Part shown: one piece after another, positions 1-8,318 of the stretch
Layout of the letters: the number at the start of each line of letters is the position of its first letter
Position numbering within the stretch: the stretch's first letter is position 1
NCBI GenBank assembly: GCA_020847975.1
Contig: JADLBD010000043.1
Span: 1 to 47,493, forward strand
Reading direction: 5' to 3'
Length of the DNA stretch: 47,493 nt
Source: Bryobacterales bacterium
GTDB lineage: Bacteria; Acidobacteriota; Terriglobia; Bryobacterales; Bryobacteraceae
Notes under the pieces: generated by a model
Told to the model about the DNA's origin: nothing
The model's database searches: none
The model's input: the letters and a program-made list of their open reading frames with translations, nothing else
Translations under genes and position numbers: made by a program

Positions 1-64
1 AGGCTTAGGACCTTCCGTTCCACCATGCCAATTGTCAACTCTCCAGCATGCCCGCTTGATCCTG

Positions 65-121
65 TTCAGGCTCATCTTGTATTGGAAACACGTTCCCGCT
101 TCAGGCTCATCTTGTATTGGA
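65..121. repeat. Pair of 22-bp direct repeats, possible IS terminus
   Basis: Two identical 22-bp copies lie at 65-86 and 100-121, 35 bp apart, each containing CAGGCTCATCTTGTATTGG. Spaced multiple terminal repeats are a known feature of IS21-family ends, so this could be the end of an insertion sequence lying mostly outside the window. No transposase is visible here. I see no gene in 1-276. Confidence 0.35.
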
Positions 122-276
122 CAAGACGAGGCAGATCGGCAGACTCATAGTCCGGGGTAGCTTGTTCTTGACGCGCCTAAATTGCCCCCAAAAAGATCGA
201 TTCGCGAAGACCGGGGGGGTATTGTCTGCAGCCCTGGGTGCCGCTCTGAAACTGCGGCTGGGCCTGCGCTGCCTGC

Positions 277-1116
277 CTATGCCCCTGGTGGGAGCCGTCC
301 CTCGGTGATGTACGCTTCGACGCGATCGGTGAGGGCATTGACCTCCTGCACCGAGAAGGCCGCGTACCTGCAGATGTGGTTCATCGCCGGGAACCAGCGC
401 CGAGTCAAGTGGTCACCGATGCGCGACGGGAAGATCCTGGCACGGGCTGCTTCGGTGAGCGACGGGGGTAGGAAGCATAGAAGCAGACACTGAAGACCAC
501 GGCAGTGTTTTGAGAGGAAGAAGAGCCAGTACGGGAACTGCTCGTCCAGTCTAGCTACAAAGGAACGAACCTCGGGAATCTCAAACAACTCTTCCCGGAC
601 ATCGTCGTACCCCTGAAAGGCTATATCGACACGCTCAGCAAAGTCCCTCGCCGTCTTGGGCGATTCCACAAGTCGCTGCAGAACACCGAGTGTCGCGGCG
701 ATGTCCCCCGCCTCAACCTGTTCCCTTGAAATCACAACCGTTAGGAAATCCGCTACATCACCCAAGCCACCGTAAGGGCGCGAAGCCTGCGTCATCGAGA
801 CGATCTCACGAAGGCCCAGGACTTCCCACCTCCGCAGGAGATGGAGCGCAAGAGGCCTCACTGTCTCGACGAAGTCGGACGTGGGGTGATCAGGGGCGGA
901 TCCCGTGAATAGACAAATCAGCGTCTGCAAGTGGTCACAGTAGGCGCGACCCTTAGACCCCTTTCGGAAGTTGGACTCGTTGGTCTTCTCCCGATGATTC
1001 CGCCGAGCATAGGTGATCTCGGCGGATGCGGCCTCCATCACCTGCATCGGGTCTTTCCCAATCATCTCGGCGCAAAACCGATCGAAGGAGTAGTCCGGGC
1101 TGATCAGGTCGAACAT
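277..1116 (-). CDS. Hypothetical protein, 279 aa
   Basis: I do not recognise this protein. It looks like a soluble, mostly helical protein with no signal peptide; a Cys-rich Leu patch (KHCRGLQCLLLCFLP, around residue 205) is its only notable feature. The ATG overlaps the stop of the upstream gene as TGATG, so the two are almost certainly co-transcribed and translationally coupled. It lies at the end of a minus-strand series running from the serine recombinase at 3.5 kb, so it may be defence or mobile-element cargo. That is inferred from position only. Confidence 0.6.
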   Translation of the reverse strand: MFDLISPDYSFDRFCAEMIGKDPMQVMEAASAEITYARRNHREKTNESNFRKGSKGRAYCDHLQTLICLFTGSAPDHPTSDFVETVRPLALHLLRRWEVLGLREIVSMTQASRPYGGLGDVADFLTVVISREQVEAGDIAATLGVLQRLVESPKTARDFAERVDIAFQGYDDVREELFEIPEVRSFVARLDEQFPYWLFFLSKHCRGLQCLLLCFLPPSLTEAARARIFPSRIGDHLTRRWFPAMNHICRYAAFSVQEVNALTDRVEAYITEGRLPPGA

Positions 1117-1637
1117 CAGACTTGCCGCCTCTGGTTGCTGGCTGCAATTGCCTTCTCCGTCAGGAGCAGTTCCCTGTCGCTTCTCGTGAGCCGGGAAACG
1201 AGCAGGTGACGAAGCTCTTCATATTCACCCTTGGGAAGCTCGCGCTGCGCAAGCTCTAGCAGCCAATTGGCTTTCGCGGCGCGGAATGTGATGACGACCT
1301 TCTCCCGCCCTTGATGTTCACCGAAGAAGCTCGTCGCGACCTCTGCATCTTCCAGTGCTGATAACTCGGCAACGCGAGCCTCGATAGCAGCAAGCGAATC
1401 CTGTGTGAGCCGTATCTCTACACCATCGTGTCCCTGATTCCGGGCTGACCTGATTATCAGCAGGAGATTCCTGTAATGATCGTCTCCCAATTGAAGCTCG
1501 GCATCGACGAATCTGCTGGAACCTCGATAGGTGGCCCCCTGCGCGACGAACCATGCCGCCATGGGGTTGTGGTCCGGACGTCTATTGATGCGCCCCGCAA
1601 GAGCGTCGCTGTAGTTGATCTGGCTGATCCCGGCCAT
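1116..1637 (-). CDS. Hypothetical protein, 173 aa
   Basis: Not recognised. It is a soluble, charged protein, with an N-terminal half predicted mixed alpha/beta and a helical C-terminus rich in Leu/Arg/Glu. Its stop overlaps the start of the 279-aa gene by one base (TGATG), the arrangement expected of a two-gene operon whose products act together. A gap of about 190 bp separates it from the NADAR gene upstream and could hold its own promoter, though I found no convincing one. It has no ADP-ribosyltransferase motif, so I do not call it the missing DarT partner. Confidence 0.6.
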   Translation of the reverse strand: MAGISQINYSDALAGRINRRPDHNPMAAWFVAQGATYRGSSRFVDAELQLGDDHYRNLLLIIRSARNQGHDGVEIRLTQDSLAAIEARVAELSALEDAEVATSFFGEHQGREKVVITFRAAKANWLLELAQRELPKGEYEELRHLLVSRLTRSDRELLLTEKAIAASNQRRQV

Positions 1638-1828
1638 TGCCGAACTTCCAAACGAATCGGGTGTGGTCCTCGCTCAACCCATCATGATATCGCCATTGGC
1701 CTGTCGCGCTGTTGGTGCGTGTGGCGCACGCGGAACAGTAGCTGGGCCTGTGACGCCAGCCGCGATTTGACAGCGGCCCGGCGTGGGCGCGTGCGCCATG
1801 GTCGGACGCCGATTGCGGAGTCGGCGAC

Positions 1829-2488
1829 TCAGATGCGGGACCGACGTTGACCAAGCAGTCGGGCGAATGCGGCCTCGGAACTCATTGCTGCGTCCAGCAG
1901 CTCGGCCTTGGTCAATGCAACAAATAGCGCGCAGGAGCGTGCTTGGCAGTTGAGCGACCGCTCGGGGTTGAATTCGATGTCCGTGAATCCACCGTACTGG
2001 CAGAGTTGCCCGAGCGCTTCCCGTTGCGGCCAGAGGGCACTGATAAAGAGCCAATCGTAGAACACCGTCTTTGGCTCCAGCGGGAATCGCTGGTCCTCGA
2101 ACATGAACCCGACCAGCCGCCCAGACCATTGCAGGCGCGGGTCCCGCTTCGCGTTTCGCGGTTCGGCGCGGTAGAGGTCTGTGTATGGACCGCCGCGCTC
2201 AAAGACCTTGCTGCCTTGGAACGCGCACTCCAGGGGGAGCTCGCCAAACTTCTGGCTCTGCACCGTGAGGTTGAACGCGCTGAGCTGCCGCCCCAGCCCC
2301 TCGTCCGACTTCGTCGAGATCTCCAACAACGGCGAGCAGCCCGACCTTGCCGCCGCCTGATGGAGCGCCGCAATGTTCTTCTGCTTCTGCACGACCGCGA
2401 AGCCGGGGTTCCAAACGAAGCTGAACGTCAGCGTCCTGACAAGATCTGGCTCATCCAGGGATGGTACGAACACTGGGCGTTCAGCCAT
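1829..2488 (-). CDS. DarT1-associated NADAR-type antitoxin
   Basis: The 219-aa product starts MAERPVFVPS and matches my memory of the NADAR family paired with DarT1 toxins: an N-terminal strand segment ending in WNPGF, QKQKNI near residue 30, a LLEISTKSDEGLG segment, then LECAFQGSKVFERGGPYTDL, KRDPRLQ.SGRL, FPLEPKTVFYDWLF and a C-terminal FTDIEFNPERSLNCQARSCALF block. Family members remove ADP-ribose from guanine bases in DNA, reversing DarT1. The start at 2488 is chosen because the family begins here; an upstream in-frame extension is low-complexity Arg-rich. The start overlaps the upstream stop by 8 bp. No DarT1-like ADP-ribosyltransferase is visible nearby, so it appears to be an orphan antitoxin or anti-defence gene. 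Confidence 0.8.
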   Translation of the reverse strand: MAERPVFVPSLDEPDLVRTLTFSFVWNPGFAVVQKQKNIAALHQAAARSGCSPLLEISTKSDEGLGRQLSAFNLTVQSQKFGELPLECAFQGSKVFERGGPYTDLYRAEPRNAKRDPRLQWSGRLVGFMFEDQRFPLEPKTVFYDWLFISALWPQREALGQLCQYGGFTDIEFNPERSLNCQARSCALFVALTKAELLDAAMSSEAAFARLLGQRRSRI

Positions 2489-2846
2489 TCGATCTGCCTC
2501 CCGGTCTATTGAGCCTCGCCCGAACCTGCGGCCCCCGCTGCCGATTCTGCGCTGTGCTCTCCGCCGCCTGTTTGAGCGCCGCCCGGCCCGCCACGGTGCT
2601 GAGTTTGGCGGCGACATAGTCGGCGACCACCTTCAGCGCCGCGCAGTCCAGCACGGGTTCATTGACCTCGACGCCGATTTCCTCGCCGAACGGCTGCACC
2701 ACCAGGGCGAGGTCCTCAATCCTGCCGCAGACTACGACCCGGAGTCTCGCGGTGAGGTGGTCGCCATCGAGGTAGAACTCGCCGACCTCGATGGACCCTG
2801 GATGGACGTGCACAGCGGCGGGTCGCTCGTCGTGCGGTTCGGCCAT
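2481..2846 (-). CDS. Hypothetical protein, 121 aa
   Basis: A small acidic protein with no recognised domain: an N-terminal half of alternating strands (IEVGEFYLDGDHLTARLRVV) and a helical Ala-rich C-terminus. Its ATG at 2846 overlaps the stop of the serine recombinase (TGATG), and its own end overlaps the NADAR start by 8 bp, so recombinase, this gene and NADAR form one coupled operon. A TTG one codon upstream is a possible alternative start. Function unknown. Confidence 0.6.
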   Translation of the reverse strand: MAEPHDERPAAVHVHPGSIEVGEFYLDGDHLTARLRVVVCGRIEDLALVVQPFGEEIGVEVNEPVLDCAALKVVADYVAAKLSTVAGRAALKQAAESTAQNRQRGPQVRARLNRPGGRSNG

Positions 2847-3518
2847 CAAGCCGCTCTCAGAACGCGGGCGACGCCGTCGTGCCGCCAGGGAGTTCCGCGC
2901 CGCGTGAAACGGCCCGCCTTATTGAGGTACGCCGCTATTTGTCGCAATGATCTTCCCTCATCGCGGAGCCTCACCATGGTCCGCCGAATTCGCTGCTCGC
3001 TCGGGTCAGCTTCAACGGTCTTGCGGTCGGCGCAGAGGCGAAATCCGTAAGCCGTATTTCCGACCCACTGGTTCTGGGAGATTTTGAACTGGAGCGCCGT
3101 CTTCGTTCTTTCGCCGATGGCCTCCCGCTCCCATTGGCTAACGCTAACCATAATATTGAGGACGAGCCTCCCGGAGGCCGACCCCGTATCGAGCGACTCG
3201 GCGACGCTCACCAGCGACACGCCCCGGCGCTGGAACAACTCTAGAAGGTCGGCGAGGTCGCGGACACTCCGGGTGAGCCTGTCGAGTTTGGCGATGATCA
3301 CCGTGGCGACCTGTCCCGTCGCAACCATCGCCAGCACACGTTCCATGCCGGGACGTTTGAGGTCCTTGGCGCTCTCCCCCGCATCGACGACGATGTCCAG
3401 CAGTTCCGCCTGCTGGACCACGGCCATGGCCTGGATTCGCTCACGCTGCGCCTCAAGGGAGAAACCCTTGTCGGCTTGCTTGTTGGTGGAGACTCTGATG
3501 TATCCGATTGCCTGCATG
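2846..3518 (-). CDS. Serine recombinase (resolvase/invertase family)
   Basis: The product has an N-terminal resolvase catalytic domain: IGYIRVSTNKQ places the nucleophile Ser at about residue 10, followed by the KLDRLTRSVRDL and SQWEREAIGERTK motifs. After it come a short piece resembling the Recombinase domain and a C-terminal helix-turn-helix-like segment (GRSLRQIAAYLNKAG). At 223 aa it is longer than simple resolvases but much shorter than large serine integrases. The start at 3518 begins MQAIGYIRVS; an in-frame ATG at 3535 adds six residues. It is first in a coupled operon with the 121-aa protein and NADAR, and could mobilise or resolve the island or a subregion of it. Confidence 0.9.
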
Positions 3519-3724
3519 CAATTTCCAAAAACCATCCAACGCGCCGCTCAGTCAAGCGGGTGCACAAAACCCCGCAACGACGGGCCTCGGACGAATGGTG
3601 ATGGAGGTGGCAGGTGGTGTGTCGGGGGACGGTGACTGTCCACCCGCCCTCATTTTGACCCCGCCTTGCCCGCTCGGACCCCGCCACGCTCCCACCTGCA
3701 GGCCCGTTACCCCGCTACCTGTGC

Positions 3725-5065
3725 CTACGCAGCGCGGGGCGGTAACGGGGTAACGGGTTCCGCCACCCCCTCGACCGAGCGCATGGCCTTTTCCAGGTCG
3801 GCGCGGAGATAGCCGCGCAGGTTCTTGCCGCTAATCTTGAACTGCCGAGGGGCGACGCCAAACGGACGGACGAGATCGGCCAGCTTAAGGTCCGTCAACC
3901 CTTCCCCAGCATAGTTGCGCCAGGGCGCGTTGTGGATCGCCTTCAGCCGCTGCAGAGCATCGTTGGTGCGGACACCGACTGCGGGGCCAGTGATCTCCAA
4001 AAGCTCGGTCACTAGGCGCTCCCCATCGCTCGCGGCCTGAGCCAGACGCTTCCCCTCGCGGGCCGCAACCCGCTTCGGCTCGGCACGCTTCTCGGCGCAG
4101 ATGTCCGCCGCCGCGATTTCCAGTTCGGTACGGCGCTCTGGGCAGAAGACCTCGCCCATTACGAAGAGCGGCGTCCAGATCTCTTCCTCGCGTGGGTCCA
4201 AGAAGTGCAGTGCCGCAGAGTCGCCGATGCCCGCGTACACATCGTCGATCTCGTCCGAGAACTGCTCTACAACTTCCGCGCACCGCTTCTGGATGGTCGT
4301 GCCACGCTCCTGCGCCTCCGGGCGGAACCAGCGCTTTCGCGTTCGCATGGGCTTCATACCGATGGTGATGCTGCGGTCGCGTGCGGCTTCCAGCATGTCG
4401 CCGAGGAGTGCGAACGCCTTCGGACAATAGATGGGGCGGTCGACTGCCTCGCCATGGCTCTGCACCGTGACGAACAGGCCAGCACGGTAGCCCGAGAGGA
4501 TGCACGCCATCAGGTCGTTGTGGTCGTTCTTGGAAAGGCGCTCCGCTTGGTCGATCAGCAGAGTAGGCTTATCTCTCTCGATCAGCGCGCACATCCCGGC
4601 CAGCGTGATTTTGGCCTTGAGGCGGGCGCGGCTGCAGATGCACTCCAACACTTCGAGTAGGCGTGTCTTCCCCGCTCCAGGAGCGGTTGAGGTGAATGTC
4701 AGGTACGGAAACGCGTGGAACTTCTCAAAGCAATGTGTACCCAGCGCCCACAGCGCGATCGGCAGCGCATAGTGGGGCATGGGGATAGCGCCGTAGTCGT
4801 TGATGAACGCCTCCAGCATCGGAACAATCCGGTGCTCTTCCTCGGGAGCAATCGTCTCGTATTCAGCCTCGGAGTCGGGCAGCGGGAAATGAATCGTGTG
4901 GTTGGTCACTTGGTCGAACCTCATCGCGATATTGCACGGTGGGGCAGCGGCCCGAATTTCGTGGCTCCGGCATGTTGTCGCGCTGGCCTCCATCGGCGCT
5001 GGCGATTTGCTGCGCTCGCTCACTGGGGCTTCGGGAAGCTCAGGATCGCGCCGCCCACCTTGCAT
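3725..5065 (-). CDS. DUF3631-domain P-loop protein (primase/helicase-like)
   Basis: The 446-aa product has a P-loop (STAPGAGKTRLLEVLE, about residue 130), a Walker B-like PTLLIDQAERL segment and a C-terminal DUF3631 region (WRNYAGEGLTDLKLADLVRPFGV). DUF3631 proteins are common in plasmids, phages and integrated elements, where they are thought to be ATPase/helicase partners in replication. The first 47 residues are low-complexity; Met25 (start 4993) or Met48 (start 4924) are plausible alternative starts. No primase or polymerase domain is fused. It is transcribed divergently from the RadC-SecB/BrxL operon, and a bipartite element shared with the small-protein array lies just upstream. Confidence 0.8.
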   Translation of the reverse strand: MQGGRRDPELPEAPVSERSKSPAPMEASATTCRSHEIRAAAPPCNIAMRFDQVTNHTIHFPLPDSEAEYETIAPEEEHRIVPMLEAFINDYGAIPMPHYALPIALWALGTHCFEKFHAFPYLTFTSTAPGAGKTRLLEVLECICSRARLKAKITLAGMCALIERDKPTLLIDQAERLSKNDHNDLMACILSGYRAGLFVTVQSHGEAVDRPIYCPKAFALLGDMLEAARDRSITIGMKPMRTRKRWFRPEAQERGTTIQKRCAEVVEQFSDEIDDVYAGIGDSAALHFLDPREEEIWTPLFVMGEVFCPERRTELEIAAADICAEKRAEPKRVAAREGKRLAQAASDGERLVTELLEITGPAVGVRTNDALQRLKAIHNAPWRNYAGEGLTDLKLADLVRPFGVAPRQFKISGKNLRGYLRADLEKAMRSVEGVAEPVTPLPPRAA

Positions 5066-5068
5066 TTA

Positions 5069-5112
5069 CAGGATCACCGCGAATTGCGGTTCGGTCACTG
5101 AATTTGGCGGAA
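5069..5112 (-). promoter_or_regulatory. Bipartite conserved element, copy 1
   Basis: Read on the minus strand, TTCCGCCAAAT is followed after exactly 18 bp by TTCGCGGTGATCCTG. The same two blocks with the same 18-bp spacing occur at 21305-21348 and 22373-22416, and in degenerate form at 19952-19995. It points towards the DUF3631 gene. It could be a promoter for an alternative sigma factor or a regulator-binding site. Confidence 0.6.
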
Positions 5113-5458
5113 TTCGCAGTCGGCTGTCCATGCGGGGTGGCAGGCGTGTTCGGCGGTGACTACATAATTTCAACAGTCGGACACGATCCCAGGAAAGATA
5201 GCGTCCGGCACCAGCGGCGCACAGGCGCGCATCCTGGGCCGCTGGGACAGTGTGCTTCGCAAGTTCAACGGGGTTGGGTCGAACAGGCCCAGCCCCGGTT
5301 CTCTTGGCGACTTCTGCGGCGCAGTTAGTCAAGCACCCACGCAGCGTTGGTTGTTCAGGTTCGCGGGCTGGTAGAATGGCTGCTTGCGGCGATCCATGGC
5401 TGACTCGAACTTCCTTTAAATCAGGATCTTGGGGACTCTGTGGTCGCCAAGCTTGATT
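5113..5458. other. Divergent intergenic region with possible promoter
   Basis: About 390 bp lie between the divergent DUF3631 gene and the RadC-SecB gene. Apart from the bipartite element, the only promoter-like signal I see on the plus strand is TAGAAT at 5372-5377, with TTGTTC 15 bp upstream (short spacing). No convincing gene, and no strong Shine-Dalgarno sequence before the 5459 start. Confidence 0.3.
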
Positions 5459-6298
5459 ATGGCTGTGGGGACCCCTACTGAAGGACATCGACAACGCCTC
5501 CGTGAGCGCTTCCTGGCTCACGAAACCGGCGCGCTCGGCGACGAAGCGCTGCTCGAGCTGCTGCTGTGCTACGCCATACCGCAGCGTGACGTCCAGCCCA
5601 TCGCCAAGCGGCTGATCGGAAAGTACGGAAACCTCTCCTCGTTGTTGTCGCTCGATGCAGACACGCTTTGCTCTGAAGAGGGAATCAAGCAGGCAACAGC
5701 GGCTCTACTGAAGCTCGTTGACCACATCAGGACCAGCGGGGAACGCCCGCCTGCTTCTGGCAAGAAGAAGCCGGACACTGACGCCGTGCAGAACGGGGCC
5801 ATCAACCGTATTCGGCTGGCACGTGCGAAAGTCGCCTCGGCGGCGATTGACGAAGCTCCGAAGTCCCACATCTCAATTGCGTTCAACTTCAAGAGCAAGC
5901 CTCTGAGCGCCCCACCTAACGTCCTGCGGCTGGAGATTGCGTTCCGCATGGCCGGGATCGAGGAGAAGGAAGAGGGCGAGGAAGACGCGCCGGAGAAGAA
6001 GCCGGACGACAAGAAGCCGGAGACCGTGGTCTTAGTGGAGTGCGCCTACGAGGTGGACTATGTCCTGCGCGAGGGCTTCGAGATCACTCCGGAACACGTG
6101 AAAGCCTTCAAGGACGGCAATGCAATTTTCAATGCGTGGCCCTACTTCCGGGAGTACCTGCAGAACAACCTCCAGAGGATGGGGCTACCTCCTCTGACCG
6201 CGCCCTTCCTGCGCCTCCAACCGAAACCAAAGCCCCGCAAACGGGAGAAGAATGAACACGAAACTGAAAGAAGTCTTCCGGGGCAAGGTCGTCAATAA
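5459..6298 (+). CDS. RadC-type HhH domain fused to SecB-like chaperone domain
   Basis: Residues about 8-92 match the N-terminal UPF0758/RadC helical domain ([34 protein letters not shown], a GNLSSLL helix-hairpin-helix), but the JAB-like metalloprotease half of RadC is absent. After a Lys/Pro linker, residues about 115-260 resemble a SecB-type chaperone: alternating strands ([37 protein letters not shown]) interrupted by an acidic insertion, then the SecB-like end [14 protein letters not shown]...[11 protein letters not shown]. SecB binds unfolded proteins. The gene overlaps brxL by 47 bp, so the two are coupled. I infer that it binds DNA or partner proteins and hands clients to the BrxL protease. 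Start 5459 is preferred because RadC proteins begin just before GHR.RLRERF. Confidence 0.7.
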   Translation: MAVGTPTEGHRQRLRERFLAHETGALGDEALLELLLCYAIPQRDVQPIAKRLIGKYGNLSSLLSLDADTLCSEEGIKQATAALLKLVDHIRTSGERPPASGKKKPDTDAVQNGAINRIRLARAKVASAAIDEAPKSHISIAFNFKSKPLSAPPNVLRLEIAFRMAGIEEKEEGEEDAPEKKPDDKKPETVVLVECAYEVDYVLREGFEITPEHVKAFKDGNAIFNAWPYFREYLQNNLQRMGLPPLTAPFLRLQPKPKPRKREKNEHETERSLPGQGRQ

Positions 6299-8315
6299 GG
6301 CGCACACCATCAACACGGGAGTGGATGAGTTCCCGCGTTACGTCCTCGAATACCTGATCGACAACTACTGCGCCGAAGAGACCTTCCACGTGGACATGGA
6401 GAAGGTGGTCCGGCGGCTGAAGGAGAACTTCGTCCACGGCGCGGAGTCCGACAAGATCCGGCATTACATCCGGGAGAACCGGCATCATTCCGTGATCGCC
6501 AACCTTGAAGCCAGGCTGGTGGAAACGGAGGACCGATACTGGGCGAGCATCTCGGCAATCAACGAGAATTTCGCCAACATCCCGGAGTCGGTTGTCCGTC
6601 AGTACCCGATGCTCCTCTCCGGTGGCATGTGGGGAACGATCGAGCTGACCTATGACGAGACCGAGATTCACAACAAGAAGATTCGCCCGTTCAAGGTCAC
6701 AAGTTTCACGCCCTTCCAGGTGAGCGTCATCAACCTTGACGAGTTCATCCAGAAGCGCCGCGAATTCACGACCGAGGAATGGATCGATGCCCTGGTGAAC
6801 TCATGTGGCCTGGACCCGGCGAGGATGACCAGGCGGCAACGGCTGTTGTTTTTGTGCAGATGCGTTCCGTTGGTGGAGAACAACTTCAACATGGTCGAAC
6901 TGGCTCCCCGCGAGACCGGCAAGACCTACCTGTACCGCAACATCTCCTACTACGCTCACGTGCTGTCGGGCGGCAAGGCAACACCGGCGCAGCTGTTCAT
7001 CAACTTGAATACTGGACGTATTGGCGAAGTCGGAACCCGCGACGCAATTGTGCTGGATGAGATCGCCAACACCGACTTCACGGACCCGAAGGCGCTGGTC
7101 AGCATCATGCAGGGCTACATGCAGGATGCGAAGTTCAGCCGGGGGAAGAAGGAAGTCCTGGCCTTTGCCAGCCTGGTGTTCGTCGGCAACCTTGATGTCC
7201 AAGGGCAGTTGCCGCATGAGAAGTATTACCACCTGTTCGAGCCGCTACCGGACTTCCTCCAGGTGATCGCCTTCCTGGACCGCATCCATGCATACCTGCC
7301 CGGATGGGAGATTCCGAAGCTGACGCCGGGCAGCTTCTCGAAGGATTACGGTTTCATCACGGACTACTTCTGCGAGATCATGCACGAGCTGCGGCGGCAG
7401 GACGTATTCGGCGGTCTTCGGCCCAGATTTGAACTGGTGGATTCGGCCAACACCGCGCAAGGTGTCTCCGGTCGCGACCAGAGAGCGGTGTTCAAGACCG
7501 CATCCGGGATGCTGAAGTTGCTGCATCCCCATGGTCAGGTGAGCGATGCCGATCTCGAAGAAGTGCTGCAGCTTGGCTGTGAACTGCGCCAGCGAGTTCG
7601 CGAGCAACTTCACCTAATCTCTCCCGGCGAATACGATAAGGTGCATCTCGGTGTCCGCATGACCGGCACCGGCAAGGTGATCGTTCCGACGTTGCCGGAC
7701 GCGGATCGCATTCAGCGGGTCACTCTGCCCAGCAAGCCCACCGTTGGAGAAGTGATCGGCCTGGCGGTATCCGGCGACCATGGCTGCATTCTGCATTTCG
7801 AGATGCAGGCGACCAAGGGGCATGGCCGCATTGTTCCGCTCGGCTCCATCCAGAAAGTGATGCGGGTGAGCATCGAAGCCGCCGCGCAGTACATCAAGGC
7901 GAACCATGCGGACCTCGGCATCACGGCGGAGTGGCGCGAGAACTACGACGTTGCCGTGCTGGCGACGTTCATGGGGGTTCCGAAGGAAGGGCCTTCGGCG
8001 GGCATCACCCTTGTCACCGGCATTGTGTCAGCACTGACCAACCGGCCCGTGCGGAATGACGTCGCCATGACCGGCGAAATCACCATCATGGGCAAGGTCC
8101 TGCCGGTTGGCGGCATCCACGGGAAGATCCGCGCCGCATACGAGGCCGGTGTGAAGGAGGTCATACTCCCCGCCGACAACCTAAAGGAGATTGCTGACCT
8201 GCCGCAGTACGTCAAAGACGCGGTGAAGCTGTTCCCGGTGAGCAGCCTGGACCAGGTCATCGCCAAGGCCCTTTTGGCCGCGCCGGTGGTGGGGGAAGTG
8301 GTGGTGGGGGAGTAG
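6252..8315 (+). CDS. brxL: BrxL, AAA+/Lon-like protease of BREX type
   Basis: At 687 aa it has the length and motif order of BrxL. An N-terminal domain ([13 protein letters not shown]...KIRHYIREN) is followed by an AAA+ module with Walker A APRETGKT (Lys224) and Walker [10 protein letters not shown], then a C-terminal Lon-type protease domain with the dyad Ser582 (EGPSAG) and Lys625 ([14 protein letters not shown]). All catalytic residues are intact. BrxL forms DNA-binding rings and is required in many BREX systems. No pglX, pglZ, brxA, brxB or brxC is in this window, so it is not part of a local BREX locus. Upstream is the RadC-SecB fusion (47-bp overlap); downstream a possible nuclease follows after 3 bp. 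Confidence 0.93.
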   Translation: MNTKLKEVFRGKVVNKAHTINTGVDEFPRYVLEYLIDNYCAEETFHVDMEKVVRRLKENFVHGAESDKIRHYIRENRHHSVIANLEARLVETEDRYWASISAINENFANIPESVVRQYPMLLSGGMWGTIELTYDETEIHNKKIRPFKVTSFTPFQVSVINLDEFIQKRREFTTEEWIDALVNSCGLDPARMTRRQRLLFLCRCVPLVENNFNMVELAPRETGKTYLYRNISYYAHVLSGGKATPAQLFINLNTGRIGEVGTRDAIVLDEIANTDFTDPKALVSIMQGYMQDAKFSRGKKEVLAFASLVFVGNLDVQGQLPHEKYYHLFEPLPDFLQVIAFLDRIHAYLPGWEIPKLTPGSFSKDYGFITDYFCEIMHELRRQDVFGGLRPRFELVDSANTAQGVSGRDQRAVFKTASGMLKLLHPHGQVSDADLEEVLQLGCELRQRVREQLHLISPGEYDKVHLGVRMTGTGKVIVPTLPDADRIQRVTLPSKPTVGEVIGLAVSGDHGCILHFEMQATKGHGRIVPLGSIQKVMRVSIEAAAQYIKANHADLGITAEWRENYDVAVLATFMGVPKEGPSAGITLVTGIVSALTNRPVRNDVAMTGEITIMGKVLPVGGIHGKIRAAYEAGVKEVILPADNLKEIADLPQYVKDAVKLFPVSSLDQVIAKALLAAPVVGEVVVGE

Positions 8316-8318
8316 CAC

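Noticed and set aside
1116..1637. DarT1 toxin partner for NADAR
   Set aside because: No ADP-ribosyltransferase motifs (no early His/Tyr or terminal Glu pattern that I could recognise).
2846..3518. Large serine integrase
   Set aside because: Only 223 aa; the long zinc-ribbon and coiled-coil parts of large serine integrases are missing.
5066..5521. Minus-strand 151-codon reading frame across the intergenic region
   Set aside because: It overlaps the start of the well-supported RadC-SecB gene, contains the bipartite element and has low-complexity content, so it is unlikely to be coding.
6252..8315. A complete BREX locus around brxL
   Set aside because: No pglX methylase, pglZ phosphatase, brxA, brxB or brxC is present in the 47 kb; only brxL is.
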